Positions 7,919 to 16,647 of a DNA stretch of 42,447 nucleotides are shown here, in pieces; positions within the stretch are counted from its first letter, which is position 1, and each line of letters starts with the position of its first letter. Made by a program: the position numbers and the translations under genes. Location: positions 1-42,447 of the forward strand of contig NZ_JAJOHW010000057.1 of the NCBI RefSeq assembly GCF_021129195.1, read 5' to 3'. This stretch comes from Chromobacterium aquaticum (GTDB lineage: Bacteria; Pseudomonadota; Gammaproteobacteria; Burkholderiales; Chromobacteriaceae). The notes below the pieces were generated by a model. That model searched no databases, was not told the origin of the DNA, and worked only from the letters and a program-made list of their open reading frames with translations.

Positions 7919-8956
7919 TTAGTTGTTTAAGGCGTTCAGCCGTCGCCGGCAGGCGTCCGCCTCGGTCAGGATGCGTTCGAACAGCTCGGCCACGCTGGGC
8001 GCGTCGTCGATCAGGCCCTGAGCCTGGCCGATCAGCTGCACGCCCTTGTCGAGGTCGCCGTCCTCTATCGCCAGGCGGATGGACTCGGTGGCGGCGCCGA
8101 ATTGCGCCAGCTGGCGCAAGGCCTGCGGCTGGCTCAGCAGGCCGCCCAACACCACTTTGGCGATGGGCATGCCCAGCTTGCGCGCGGCGGCGCTGGCGCG
8201 CCAGGCGGCGGCGAGCAGGCCCAGTGGCTTGCGCGTGGCCTGGCGTGCGGCCGGGGTGTCCATCACCCTGCACCACAGGCCGTCGAAATTCTTGGAATAC
8301 AAGGTGTCGGCCACGCCGCGCTGGCGAATCATCTCCTTGGTGCGCTGATGCACTGGGCTTTCCCGGCTCATCGCCAGCCGCGTGCCCATGGCCACCGCAT
8401 CGGCGCCCAGCGCCAGCGCGGCGATCAGGCCTCGGCCGTCGGCGAAACCGCCGGCGGCGATGATGGGTAGCTCGCAAGCCTTGCGGATGGCTGGGATGAG
8501 TGTCAGGGAGGTGACGGCGCCGCCGTGGGCGGCGGCCTCGTGGCCGGTGACCAGAAGGGCGTCGGCGCCGGACGCCTGCGCCGAGCGCGCGTGCTTCTCC
8601 GTCACCACGGTGGCGATGACCTTGCCGCCGTAGGCGTGGGCGCGCTCAATCAGCCAATCGCCCTTGCCCAGGGAAAAGTTGATTACCGGCACGCGCTCTT
8701 CCAGCGCGACCATGGCGTTTTCCTTGGCGCCCGGCATCATCAGCGTGCAGCCGACGCCGAAGGGGGTGTCGCTCAGCTCGCGCACGCGGCGTATCGCTTG
8801 TCGCGTCTGCTCCGGCGTCAGCGGTCCAGTGGCGAGTATGCCGAGGCCGCCGGCGTTGCCGACGGCGGCGACCAGTTCCGGGGTGGCGATATAGCTCATG
8901 CCGGGGCAGATCAGCGGGCGCTGGATGCCGAGCAGGCGGGTGATGGCGGTTTGCAT
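7919..8956 (-). CDS. Nitronate monooxygenase / 2-nitropropane dioxygenase-family flavoprotein
   Basis: 345-residue FMN-dependent TIM-barrel protein. It begins with LLGIQRPLICPGMSYIATPELVAAVGNAGGLGIL, the family's N-terminal FMN-binding strand. It carries GHEAAAHGG near residue 140 (catalytic His region) and the phosphate-binding AAGGFADGRG with LGADAVAMGTR. Enzymes of this family oxidise alkyl nitronates such as propionate-3-nitronate; related proteins are FabK-like enoyl reductases, so the substrate is not certain. The start at 8956 is supported by the conserved N-terminus. The gene is alone on its strand, convergent with typA. Confidence 0.85.
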   Translation of the reverse strand: MQTAITRLLGIQRPLICPGMSYIATPELVAAVGNAGGLGILATGPLTPEQTRQAIRRVRELSDTPFGVGCTLMMPGAKENAMVALEERVPVINFSLGKGDWLIERAHAYGGKVIATVVTEKHARSAQASGADALLVTGHEAAAHGGAVTSLTLIPAIRKACELPIIAAGGFADGRGLIAALALGADAVAMGTRLAMSRESPVHQRTKEMIRQRGVADTLYSKNFDGLWCRVMDTPAARQATRKPLGLLAAAWRASAAARKLGMPIAKVVLGGLLSQPQALRQLAQFGAATESIRLAIEDGDLDKGVQLIGQAQGLIDDAPSVAELFERILTEADACRRRLNALNN

Positions 8957-8978
8957 GGGGCGAGGCTCGCTTTACAAT
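8951..8978 (+). promoter_or_regulatory. Possible promoter for the small membrane-protein gene
   Basis: -35 TTGCAT (8951-8956) and -10 TACAAT (8973-8978) with a 16-bp spacer. The -35 overlaps the start codon of the divergent nitronate monooxygenase gene. The resulting leader to 9072 is about 85 nt. Confidence 0.45.
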
Positions 8979-9071
8979 GTCAGTCGGTCTGAGGTTGGCG
9001 GGCGCAATGGGTTTGACCCGGCGCTGTCATTGTTGTCGGCTTTGCCGGAAAATTCAAACGATTGTTTAAAT

Positions 9072-9263
9072 ATGCTGCTGATCGTGTTGCTGGGCTGGCT
9101 CTACGTGGTGCTGATGCTGGCGGTGGCGCAGCACAGCGTGCTGGCTTCGCTGTCCACCTTGTTTTTCCTGGGGGTGTTGCCCACCTTTTTTGTTGCGCGG
9201 ATGACGCGGCGCAAACTGCGCCTGCAGCGTGAAAAAGCCCGCGCCGCGCGCGAGGAGGCTTGA
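9072..9263 (+). CDS. Small membrane protein, 63 aa, unknown function
   Basis: The predicted product has two hydrophobic helices (about residues 2-19 and 24-42) joined by a short polar loop, then a strongly basic tail (MTRRKLRLQREKARAAREEA). This suggests an inner-membrane hairpin with a cytoplasmic positive C-terminus. No clear Shine-Dalgarno precedes the ATG. The frame is open back to 8898, but the upstream part is not protein-like. Its TGA (9261-9263) lies inside the -35 of the rpsB promoter. I do not recognise a family. Confidence 0.6.
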   Translation: MLLIVLLGWLYVVLMLAVAQHSVLASLSTLFFLGVLPTFFVARMTRRKLRLQREKARAAREEA

Positions 9264-9288
9264 GCGAATCGGCGTCCGGTGCTAGAAT
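9260..9288 (+). promoter_or_regulatory. Predicted sigma70 promoter for rpsB
   Basis: -35 TTGAGC (9260-9265), 17-bp spacer, -10 TAGAAT (9283-9288). The leader from about 9295 to the rpsB start at 9409 is roughly 114 nt, long enough for the structured region described next. Confidence 0.7.
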
Positions 9289-9334
9289 CCCGCGTCCCTT
9301 GCCATACTGGCGGGGGAAAATCATCTATTACGCA

Positions 9335-9401
9335 CATCCGCGCCAAAGGGTGCCTCGCTTCGAGGTTGTCTGCGCAGATGGAGGCTTAACCCTTTAAGGA
9401 G
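9335..9401 (+). promoter_or_regulatory. Structured rpsB leader, candidate S2 autoregulation element
   Basis: CATCCGCGC (9335-9343) pairs with GCGCAGATG (9372-9380) with one mismatch, enclosing a perfect hairpin CCTCG-CTT-CGAGG (9353-9365). AAAGGG (9345-9350) can instead pair with CCCTTT (9390-9395), which abuts the Shine-Dalgarno AAGGAG (9396-9401). Two competing folds next to the ribosome site suggest translational control. Feedback by S2 on the rpsB leader is established in E. coli; applying it here is inference. Confidence 0.5.
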
Positions 9402-9408
9402 TTTTTGC

Positions 9409-10137
9409 ATGTCCACCAACGTTACCATGCGTCAAATGCTTGAGGCCGGCGTTCACTTCGGCCACCAAACCCGCTTCTGGAACCCGAAGATGGCCAAGTA
9501 CATCTTCGGCAGCCGCAACAAGATTCACATCATCAACCTGGAAAAGACTCTGCCGCTGTTCGTGGAAGCTCAGGAATATGTGCGTCGTCTGGCTGCCAAC
9601 AAAGGTTCCATCATGTTCGTGGGCACCAAGCGTCAGGCTCGTGAGATCGTACGTGAAGAAGCTGCCCGTTGCGGCATGCCGTTTGTTGACCACCGCTGGC
9701 TGGGCGGCATGCTGACCAACTACAAGACCGTGAAGCAGTCGATCAAGCGTCTTGAAGAAAAGCGCGCCATCCTGGAATCCGCCGGCGATACCGGTTACAA
9801 CAAGAAAGAACTGCTGGACCTGCAACGCGAAGTCGACAAGCTGGAGCGTTCGCTGGGCGGCATCAAGGATATGAAGGGCCTGCCGGACGCCATCTTCGTT
9901 ATCGACACTGGCTACCAGAAAGGTACCATCGTCGAAGCCAAGAAACTGGGTATCCCGGTTATCGGCGTTGTTGATACCAACAACACCCCGGACGGCATCG
10001 ATTACGTGATCCCGGGCAACGACGACTCCAGCCGCGCCATCCGCCTGTACGCTCGCGGCATGGCCGACGCGGTGCTGGAAGGCCGCGCCCAGTCTCTGCA
10101 AGAGATCGTGGCTGCTGAATCGGCTCAAGCTGAGTAA
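9409..10137 (+). CDS. rpsB: 30S ribosomal protein S2
   Basis: 242 residues, the normal length. It starts [28 protein letters not shown], the conserved S2 N-terminus, and includes [21 protein letters not shown] and [24 protein letters not shown]2 binds late on the 30S subunit near the head-body junction and helps hold S1. The ATG has AAGGAG 7 nt upstream. It is first in the run rpsB-tsf-pyrH-frr and is followed at once by a strong hairpin with a T-tract, so part of its mRNA probably ends before tsf. Confidence 0.98.
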   Translation: MSTNVTMRQMLEAGVHFGHQTRFWNPKMAKYIFGSRNKIHIINLEKTLPLFVEAQEYVRRLAANKGSIMFVGTKRQAREIVREEAARCGMPFVDHRWLGGMLTNYKTVKQSIKRLEEKRAILESAGDTGYNKKELLDLQREVDKLERSLGGIKDMKGLPDAIFVIDTGYQKGTIVEAKKLGIPVIGVVDTNNTPDGIDYVIPGNDDSSRAIRLYARGMADAVLEGRAQSLQEIVAAESAQAE

Positions 10138-10144
10138 GCAGACG

Positions 10145-10171
10145 AAAAAGGGGGCGCAAGCCCCTTTTTTT
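10145..10171 (+). terminator. Intrinsic terminator/attenuator between rpsB and tsf
   Basis: GGGGC-GCAA-GCCCC with flanking A and T runs (A 10145-10149, T 10065-type run at 10165-10171) forms a strong stem-loop with seven Ts. It lies 8 nt after the rpsB stop, and tsf (10209) has no obvious promoter after it, so partial read-through is likely. Confidence 0.85.
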
Positions 10172-10208
10172 AGACCCACGTAATCAAAATCATTCAGGAG
10201 TGAGAAGT

Positions 10209-11075
10209 ATGGCGGACATTACCGCAAAAATGGTTTCGGATCTGCGCGCGGCTACCGGCCTCGGCATGATGGAGTGCAAGAAAGCCCTGGTGGAAGCCGA
10301 AGGCGACGCCGCCAAGGCTGAAGAAATCCTGCGCATCAAGTCCGGCAACAAGGCTTCCAAAATGGCTGGCCGCGTGGCTGCCGAAGGCATCATCGGTTCC
10401 TTCGTTGAAGGCGGCGTTGGCGCCCTGGTGGAAGTGAACTGCGAAACCGACTTCGTTGCCAAGGACCCGACCTTCCTGGCCCTGGCCGCCGCCGCCGCCA
10501 AGGCTGTGGTCGTAGCCAACCCGGCCGACGTGGAAGCCCTGTCCGCCGTGGAAATCGACGGTCAGTCCGTTGAAGACATCCGCAAGGCCGCCATCGCCAA
10601 GCTGGGCGAGAACATGACCATCCGTCGCTTCGTTCGCTACCAGACCGAAGGCGCGATCGCCACCTACCTGCACGGCGCCAAGATCGGCGTGATCGTCGAT
10701 TTCGCCGGCGAAGAGCAAGTGGGCAAGGACGTGGCCATGCACATCGCCGCTTCCAAGCCGATCTGCGTGTCCAAGGATCAGGTTTCCGCCGACATCCTGG
10801 AACAAGAGCGCAAGATCTACACCGCTCAGGCCGCCGAATCCGGCAAGCCGGCCGATATCGTCGCCAAGATGGTTGAAGGCCGCGTGAACAAATTCCTGGC
10901 CGAAGTGACCCTGATGGGCCAACCTTTCGTCAAGAACCCGGACCTGACCGTGGAAAAACTGCTGGCCGAGAAGAAAGCCTCGGTCAAGGCGTTCGCCATG
11001 TTCGTAGTGGGCGAAGGCATTGAGAAGAAAGTAGTAGACTACGCCGCTGAAGTGGCCGCAGCCGCCAAGCTGTAA
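10209..11075 (+). CDS. tsf: Translation elongation factor Ts
   Basis: 288 residues. The N-terminal UBA-like motif [27 protein letters not shown] leads into the EF-Tu-binding core ([14 protein letters not shown] at about residues 72-85) and the dimerisation domains. EF-Ts exchanges GDP for GTP on EF-Tu. The ATG at 10209 is chosen over a start two or three codons upstream because the protein's conserved N-terminus is MADIT and AGGAGTGAGA lies just before it. It is flanked by terminator-like hairpins on both sides. Confidence 0.98.
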   Translation: MADITAKMVSDLRAATGLGMMECKKALVEAEGDAAKAEEILRIKSGNKASKMAGRVAAEGIIGSFVEGGVGALVEVNCETDFVAKDPTFLALAAAAAKAVVVANPADVEALSAVEIDGQSVEDIRKAAIAKLGENMTIRRFVRYQTEGAIATYLHGAKIGVIVDFAGEEQVGKDVAMHIAASKPICVSKDQVSADILEQERKIYTAQAAESGKPADIVAKMVEGRVNKFLAEVTLMGQPFVKNPDLTVEKLLAEKKASVKAFAMFVVGEGIEKKVVDYAAEVAAAAKL

Positions 11076-11098
11076 GCACCCAGTCGCGAGACGTATTG

Positions 11099-11127
11099 AC
11101 GGCACCCTGCCTGCAGGGTGCCGTTTT
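11099..11127 (+). terminator. Intrinsic terminator between tsf and pyrH
   Basis: An 11-bp perfect stem (ACGGCACCCTG/CAGGGTGCCGT) with a 4-nt loop, ending in TTTT (11124-11127). The T-tract is short, so efficiency may be partial. It sits 23 nt after the tsf stop and 42 nt before pyrH. Confidence 0.8.
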
Positions 11128-11168
11128 GCAAACTGAAAACCGAATATCCAGCCAAACCAGAGGTTACC

Positions 11169-11888
11169 ATGAGCCAAGTTCCTGCCTATAAACGCATCCT
11201 GCTGAAACTTTCCGGCGAGGCCCTGATGGGCGATGACAGCTACGGCATCAACCGTACCACGATCGAGCAGATCGTCGGTCAGATCAAGGAAGTCGTGGAG
11301 CTTGGCGTGGAAGTGGGCGTGGTGATCGGCGGCGGCAACATCTTCCGCGGCGTCGCGCCGGCGGCCGCGGGCATGGACCGCGCCACCGCGGACTACATGG
11401 GCATGATGGCGACGGTGATGAACGCGCTGGCGCTGAAAGACGCGATGACCAAGGCTGGGTTGATCGCTCGCGTGCAGTCGGCTCTGACCATGCAGCAGAT
11501 CGCCGAACCCTATGTGCGCGGCAAGGCGATGCAATATCTGGAAGAGGGCAAGGTGGTGATCTTCGCCGCCGGCACCGGCAATCCCTTCTTTACCACCGAC
11601 ACCGCCGCGGCGCTGCGCGGCATGGAAATGAACGTGGACATCATGCTGAAAGCCACCAAGGTGGACGGCGTGTACACCGATGATCCGAAGAAGAACCCGG
11701 ACGCGGTGCGCTACCAGACCCTGACCTTCGACGAGGCGATCTCGCGCAATCTGAAGGTGATGGACGCCACCGCCTTCGCCTTGTGCCGCGACCAGAACCT
11801 GAACATCAAGGTGTTCAGCATCTTCAAGAGTGGCGCGCTGACTCGGGTCGTGCTTGGCGAAGACGAAGGCACGCTGGTACACTGCTGA
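11169..11888 (+). CDS. pyrH: UMP kinase
   Basis: 239 residues, the typical length of the bacterial hexameric UMP kinase (amino-acid kinase fold). It starts with [21 protein letters not shown] (ATP phosphate-binding Lys and Gly), then [13 protein letters not shown] and [20 protein letters not shown] (UMP site), and [17 protein letters not shown]. It makes UDP from UMP and is essential for nucleic acid and cell-wall precursors. The ATG at 11169 has an AGAGGT Shine-Dalgarno; the frame is open back to 11118 but the conserved start is here. Confidence 0.97.
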   Translation: MSQVPAYKRILLKLSGEALMGDDSYGINRTTIEQIVGQIKEVVELGVEVGVVIGGGNIFRGVAPAAAGMDRATADYMGMMATVMNALALKDAMTKAGLIARVQSALTMQQIAEPYVRGKAMQYLEEGKVVIFAAGTGNPFFTTDTAAALRGMEMNVDIMLKATKVDGVYTDDPKKNPDAVRYQTLTFDEAISRNLKVMDATAFALCRDQNLNIKVFSIFKSGALTRVVLGEDEGTLVHC

Positions 11889-11903
11889 GTTTGAAAATTG
11901 CTG

Positions 11904-11943
11904 AAGGCGAAAGCGGCAATGGCCGTTTTCGCCTTGTCTTTTT
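11904..11943 (+). terminator. Intrinsic terminator between pyrH and frr
   Basis: A 14-bp stem (11904-11917 with 11922-11935, one G-T pair) with loop AATG is followed by GTC and five Ts (11939-11943). It ends only 21 nt before the frr start, leaving no room for a full promoter downstream, so frr depends on read-through or on a promoter inside pyrH. Confidence 0.85.
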
Positions 11944-11964
11944 AAGTTTCGATTTGGAGTGGAC

Positions 11965-12522
11965 ATGATTAACGACATCAAGAAATCGGCCGAGCAGAAA
12001 ATGCAGAAGTCGCTGGAAGCATTCAAGACCGACCTGAGCAAAGTGCGCACCGGCCGCGCCCATACCGGCATTCTTGATCATGTCATGGTGGACTACTATG
12101 GCAGCGACGTGCCGGTAAGCCAAGTGGCCAACGTTACCCTGGTGGACGCGCGCACCATTGGCGTGCAGCCTTGGGAAAAGCCGATGCTGGCCAAGATCGA
12201 AAAAGCGATCCGTGATTCCGACCTGGGCCTGAACCCGGCCTCCATGGGCGAAATCATCCGCGTGCCGATGCCGATGCTGACCGAAGAGCGCCGCAAGGAT
12301 CTGATCAAAGTGGTGCGTGGCGAGGCCGAGGGCGCGCGCGTGGCCGTGCGCAATATCCGCCGCGACGCCAACAACGAATTCAAGAACCTGCTCAAAGACA
12401 AGGCCATCACCGAGGACGACGAGCGTCGCGGCCAGGATGAGATCCAGAAGCTGACCGACAAATACACCGTCGAAATCGACAAGGCCCTGGCCGCCAAGGA
12501 AGCCGACCTGATGGCCGTCTAA
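11965..12522 (+). CDS. frr: Ribosome recycling factor
   Basis: 185 residues, the same length as E. coli RRF. It starts [33 protein letters not shown], the conserved helix that ends with RTGRA, and includes [17 protein letters not shown] and [18 protein letters not shown] splits post-termination ribosomes together with EF-G. The ATG at 11965 follows TTTGGAGTGG. The next gene starts 13 nt after its stop, so frr leads the downstream envelope operon. Confidence 0.98.
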   Translation: MINDIKKSAEQKMQKSLEAFKTDLSKVRTGRAHTGILDHVMVDYYGSDVPVSQVANVTLVDARTIGVQPWEKPMLAKIEKAIRDSDLGLNPASMGEIIRVPMPMLTEERRKDLIKVVRGEAEGARVAVRNIRRDANNEFKNLLKDKAITEDDERRGQDEIQKLTDKYTVEIDKALAAKEADLMAV

Positions 12523-12535
12523 GGAGCGCCGTACC

Positions 12536-13291
12536 TTGTTTGCAAGCTCTACCAAGGATGTGCCGGAGGTGCGCTCCGTGCCGCGGCACATCGCCATCAT
12601 CATGGATGGCAACGGCCGTTGGGCCAAAAAGCGCTTTCTGCCGCGCGTGGCAGGCCACAAGCGTGGTCTGGACACCGTGCGCGAGATCGTTGGAGCCTGC
12701 AAGGAGCTGGGCGTCGAATGCCTGACCCTGTTCGCATTTTCCACCGAGAACTGGCGGCGCCCGCAGGACGAGGTCAGCTTTTTGATGGACCTGTTCATCC
12801 GCGCGCTGGAACACGAGGTCAGCAAGCTGCACAGCAATAATATCCGCTTGCGGGTATTGGGCTCGCGCGAGCGCTTCAGCGCCGATTTGCAGGAGCGCAT
12901 CCGCCGCGCCGAGGACAAGACCGCCAGCAACGACGGCCTGGCCTTGAACATCGCTGCCGACTACGGCGGCCGCTGGGACATTCTCAACGCGGTCAACGGC
13001 CTGATCGCCGAGGGCGTCACCGAGATCGACGAAGAGGCGCTGAGCCAGCGTCTGTCGATGCCGTGGGCGCCGGAGCCGGACCTGTTCATCCGCACCGGCG
13101 GCGAACAGCGCATCAGCAACTTCCTGTTGTGGCAGCTGGCTTATTCCGAGCTCTACTTCACCGAGACCTTGTGGCCGGATTTCGACCGCGCGGCGCTGGA
13201 AACGGCGATCGATTCCTATCAATGCCGCGAACGCCGCTTTGGCCGCACCAGCGAACAATTGCCGGAGCATCTGCGCCGGGATGGGCGCTAA
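12536..13291 (+). CDS. uppS: Undecaprenyl diphosphate synthase (cis-prenyltransferase)
   Basis: 251 residues. The N-terminal catalytic motif HIAIIMDGNGRWAKKR (Asp binding Mg/diphosphate, about residues 18-33) and RVAGHKRGLDTVREIV are present, with FSTENWRRP and the C-terminal region ELYFTETLWPDFDRAAL and SYQCRERRFGRTSEQ. It makes the C55 carrier lipid for peptidoglycan and O-antigen from IPP and farnesyl-PP. The start is a TTG at 12536, supported by AAGGAG 9 nt upstream that overlaps the frr stop; there is no in-frame ATG before the catalytic motif. cdsA follows after 3 nt. Confidence 0.95.
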   Translation: MFASSTKDVPEVRSVPRHIAIIMDGNGRWAKKRFLPRVAGHKRGLDTVREIVGACKELGVECLTLFAFSTENWRRPQDEVSFLMDLFIRALEHEVSKLHSNNIRLRVLGSRERFSADLQERIRRAEDKTASNDGLALNIAADYGGRWDILNAVNGLIAEGVTEIDEEALSQRLSMPWAPEPDLFIRTGGEQRISNFLLWQLAYSELYFTETLWPDFDRAALETAIDSYQCRERRFGRTSEQLPEHLRRDGR

Positions 13292-13294
13292 GCC

Positions 13295-14101
13295 ATGCTG
13301 CTGACACGCGTACTGACCGCTCTGGTCTTGCTGCCCTTGATGCTGGCGGCGCTGTTCCTGTTTCCGGCCGAGGCCTGGGCCGGCTTCTCCTGGCTGATCA
13401 TCGTCCTGGCCTTGTGGGAGTTCAGCCGCATGGCCGGTATGGCCGGCGCCGGTAAATGGCTGTATCTGGCCGTCAGCAGCTGCCTGGCCGCTGCGGCCTG
13501 GTTTAGCCATTATCGGCTGGGCCCGGTCGAGCATGCGCTGACGCTGGCGTTCTGGCTGCTGCTGGTGCCGTGCTGGCTGGCCAAGCGCTGGCGCATCCGC
13601 CAAGGGCCGATGGCCTGGCTGCTGGGCTGGCTGCTGATGCTGCCGGCCTGGTTCGCCTTCCTGGAATGGCGGCCGCAGCCTGGCGCCGCCGACGCTTTCG
13701 CGCTGCTGGCGGTGATGGGCCTGGTGTGGGTGGCGGACATCGCCGCTTATTTTTCCGGCAAGGCCTTTGGCCGGCGCAAGCTGGCGCCGTCCATCAGCCC
13801 GGGTAAAAGCTGGGAAGGCGTGTACGGCGGCGTGATCTGCGTGGCCTTGTACGTGGCGCTGGTCGACCACTTGGGCTGGATAGACATCAGCCTGCCGACA
13901 TGGGCGCTATTGCTGCTGGCCTTGCCGCTGACGGCGGTCAGCGTGATGGGCGACCTGCTGGAATCCTGGTTCAAGCGCGCGGCGGGCATCAAGGACAGCA
14001 GCAGCTTGCTGCCCGGTCACGGCGGCGTGTACGACCGTATCGACAGTCTTATCGCCGTCCTCGCCGTCAGCAACGCGCTGCGCGTTTTGGGCGGCATGTA
14101 A
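13295..14101 (+). CDS. cdsA: Phosphatidate cytidylyltransferase (CDP-diacylglycerol synthase)
   Basis: 268 residues, integral inner-membrane protein with about seven or eight helices. It ends with the family signature SVMGDLLESWFKRAAGIKDSSS, followed by LLPGHGGVYDRIDSL at about residues 230-252. It makes CDP-diacylglycerol, the branch point to all phospholipids. The ATG at 13295 lies 3 nt after uppS, consistent with translational coupling. Confidence 0.96.
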   Translation: MLLTRVLTALVLLPLMLAALFLFPAEAWAGFSWLIIVLALWEFSRMAGMAGAGKWLYLAVSSCLAAAAWFSHYRLGPVEHALTLAFWLLLVPCWLAKRWRIRQGPMAWLLGWLLMLPAWFAFLEWRPQPGAADAFALLAVMGLVWVADIAAYFSGKAFGRRKLAPSISPGKSWEGVYGGVICVALYVALVDHLGWIDISLPTWALLLLALPLTAVSVMGDLLESWFKRAAGIKDSSSLLPGHGGVYDRIDSLIAVLAVSNALRVLGGM

Positions 14102-14116
14102 CCGCAGGAAATTCAA

Positions 14117-15301
14117 ATGACGAAACCGCAAGGGATTGTCGTTCTCGGCGCCACCGGCAGCGTGGGCGTCAATACGCTGGATGTGGTGGCGCGCCACCCC
14201 GAGCGTTACCGGGTGGTGGCGCTGAGCGGCAACCTCCAGGTGCAGCGCCTGTTCGAGCAGGCGCTGCAATTCCGGCCGGCTTACGTGGTGACCGGCGACG
14301 CCGCGTCCGCCGATGTACTGCGCGGCCGGCTGGCCGAGGCCGGCGTGGAGACCGAGGTGCTGCACGGCCCGGCCGCTCTGGTCCAGGTGGCGGCGCTGCC
14401 GGAGGCCGACGTGGTGATGGCAGCCATCGTCGGCGCCGCCGGCCTGCCGTCAGCAATGGCGGCGGCGCGCGCCGGCAAGCGCATCTTGCTGGCCAATAAG
14501 GAATCCTTGGTGGTGGCCGGCCGTCTGTTCATGGACGCGGTGCGCCGCCACGGCGCTACCCTGCTGCCGGTGGATAGCGAGCACAGCGCCATTTTCCAGT
14601 CCTTGCCGCACGATTACGCCGGCAATCTGGACGCCGCTGGCATCCGCAAAATCATTCTCACCGCTTCCGGCGGGCCTTTCCGTCAGACGCCGCTGGCGGC
14701 GCTGGCGCATGTCACGCCCGACGACGCCTGCCGCCATCCCAACTGGGTGATGGGGCGCAAGATTTCCGTCGACTCGGCATCGCTGATGAACAAGGGCCTG
14801 GAAGTGATCGAGGCGCACTGGCTGTTCTCCGCGCCGCCGGAACGCATCGAAGTGGTGGTGCATCCGCAAAGCGTGATCCATTCCATGGTGCAGTACCGCG
14901 ACGGTTCGGTGATGGCCCAGTTGGGCTCGCCGGACATGCGCACGCCCATCGCTTGCGCGCTGGCCTGGCCGGAGCGCATCGAGGCCGGCGTGGGCTCGCT
15001 GGACTTCTTCTCCATGTCCAATCTGACTTTCGCTGCGCCGGACCTGGAGCGTTTCCCCTGTCTCAAACTGGCTTTCGAGGTGTTGCGCCTGGGCGGCGAC
15101 GCGCCGGCGGTGTTGAACGCCGCCAACGAAGTCGCGGTGGAGGCGTTCCTGCAGGGGCGCATGCGCTTCCTCGACATTCCCGCCGTGGTATCCGCCGCAC
15201 TTGAGGGTGTCAGCCTGGCCGGCAGCGACTCGGTCGAGGGTTTGCTGGCCAAGGATGAGGAGGCGCGCGCCTTCGCGCTGCAAAGGGTGGCCGCATGCTG
15301 A
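14117..15301 (+). CDS. dxr: 1-deoxy-D-xylulose 5-phosphate reductoisomerase
   Basis: 394 residues. The NADPH-binding loop [16 protein letters not shown] lies at residues 9-24. [15 protein letters not shown] (metal ligands Asp/Glu) and [25 protein letters not shown] (substrate site) follow. It catalyses the second step of the MEP isoprenoid pathway, DXP to MEP; the first enzyme, Dxs, is encoded at 32330-34180. The stop overlaps the rseP start by 7 nt. Confidence 0.97.
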   Translation: MTKPQGIVVLGATGSVGVNTLDVVARHPERYRVVALSGNLQVQRLFEQALQFRPAYVVTGDAASADVLRGRLAEAGVETEVLHGPAALVQVAALPEADVVMAAIVGAAGLPSAMAAARAGKRILLANKESLVVAGRLFMDAVRRHGATLLPVDSEHSAIFQSLPHDYAGNLDAAGIRKIILTASGGPFRQTPLAALAHVTPDDACRHPNWVMGRKISVDSASLMNKGLEVIEAHWLFSAPPERIEVVVHPQSVIHSMVQYRDGSVMAQLGSPDMRTPIACALAWPERIEAGVGSLDFFSMSNLTFAAPDLERFPCLKLAFEVLRLGGDAPAVLNAANEVAVEAFLQGRMRFLDIPAVVSAALEGVSLAGSDSVEGLLAKDEEARAFALQRVAAC

Positions 15302-16638
15302 CCTTGCTCGCCTTCCTGGCGGCCATCGGCTTGCTGGTGACCTTTCACGAACTGGGCCACTACTGGGTGGCTCGGCTGTGCGGCGTCAAGGTGTTGCGCT
15401 TCTCCATCGGCTTCGGCAAGCCGCTGTGGACGTATTGGCGCAAGGGCACCGAGTGGGTGATTTGTCCGATCCCGCTGGGAGGCTATGTGCGCATGCTGGA
15501 CGAGCGCGAGGGCCCGGTGACGGAGGAACTGCGTCCGCAGGCCTTCAATAATCAGCATGTGTTGAAGCGCATCGCCATCGTCGCCGCTGGGCCGCTGGCC
15601 AATCTCTTGCTGGCGGTGTTGCTGTACTGGGTGGTGCTGGGGCAGGGCGTGAGCCAGGTCAAGCCCTTGGTCGGCACCGTGGTGGCGCAGACCCCGGCCG
15701 CAGCCGCCGGCTTCGCGCCTGGCGACCGCATCCTGAGCATAGCCGGCCAGCCGGTGGCCAACTGGCAGCAGATCCGCCTCGCCTTCGTCGAGGCGGCGAT
15801 GTCGCCGGACGCCACCGTGGTGCGGGTGGAAACCGCCGCCGGCGCCAAGGCCGAACGCCGCATCGACCCCGCCCGCTTCGGCGACAAGGCGGTCACCGCG
15901 ATGCAGCAGGGCAGCACCGGCCTGACGCCGGGCCGTTTCTTGCCGGTGATAGGCGCGCTGGAAGACGGCGGCGCCGCGCAGAGCGCCGGCCTCAAGGCGG
16001 GCGACAAGCTGCTGGCGCTCAACGGCCAGGCCTTGAATAGCTGGGAAGGCTGGGTGACCCAGGTGCGCAACAGCCCGGGGCGCGATCTGGACGTGAAAGT
16101 CCTGCGCGGCGCGGAAACGCTGAACATCAAGGTGCGGCCGCAGGCGCATCAGCAGGACGGCGAAGTGGTGGGGCGCATCGGCGCCGCGCCGCAGGCCGAT
16201 GCCGACTGGGGACGCCAGCTGCTGTACACCGAGCATTACTCGGTGCCGCAGGCGGCGCTGGCCGCCTTGGCCAAGACCTGGGACACCAGCTGGATGAGCG
16301 TCAAGTTCATGGGACGCATGCTGATGGGCCAGGCCTCGCTGGATAATCTGTCCGGCCCGCTGACCATCGCCAATGTCGCCGGCCAGACCGCGCGCGAAGG
16401 CCTGACGCCTTATCTTGAGTTCCTGGCCTTGATCAGCATAAGCATCGGCGTGCTGAATCTGCTGCCGATTCCAGTTCTGGATGGCGGGCACTTAATGTAT
16501 TATGTCGCGGAGTTGATCAGAGGCCGCCCCGTCAGTGAGCGGGCGCAATTGTTCGGACAAAAAATTGGCTTCATCTTGCTGGCGTCTTTGATGGCGTTTG
16601 CCTTGCTGAATGATTTCAGCCGCCTATTTGGGGGTTAA
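15295..16638 (+). CDS. rseP: Site-2 intramembrane zinc metalloprotease RseP
   Basis: 447 residues, inner membrane. Zinc motif HELGH at residues 18-22 in the first helix, two periplasmic PDZ domains (about 120-205 and 210-290), and the third zinc ligand in [12 protein letters not shown] near residue 390. RseP cuts RseA to release sigma-E when outer-membrane assembly fails. It lies 10 nt before bamA, whose product's failure sigma-E monitors. The ATG at 15295 lies inside dxr. Confidence 0.96.
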   Translation: MLTLLAFLAAIGLLVTFHELGHYWVARLCGVKVLRFSIGFGKPLWTYWRKGTEWVICPIPLGGYVRMLDEREGPVTEELRPQAFNNQHVLKRIAIVAAGPLANLLLAVLLYWVVLGQGVSQVKPLVGTVVAQTPAAAAGFAPGDRILSIAGQPVANWQQIRLAFVEAAMSPDATVVRVETAAGAKAERRIDPARFGDKAVTAMQQGSTGLTPGRFLPVIGALEDGGAAQSAGLKAGDKLLALNGQALNSWEGWVTQVRNSPGRDLDVKVLRGAETLNIKVRPQAHQQDGEVVGRIGAAPQADADWGRQLLYTEHYSVPQAALAALAKTWDTSWMSVKFMGRMLMGQASLDNLSGPLTIANVAGQTAREGLTPYLEFLALISISIGVLNLLPIPVLDGGHLMYYVAELIRGRPVSERAQLFGQKIGFILLASLMAFALLNDFSRLFGG

Positions 16639-16647
16639 AACCGATCT

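Noticed and set aside
10194-12071. A 625-codon minus-strand frame across tsf and pyrH.
   Set aside because: Antisense shadow of highly conserved genes, His/Gly-rich and without motifs.
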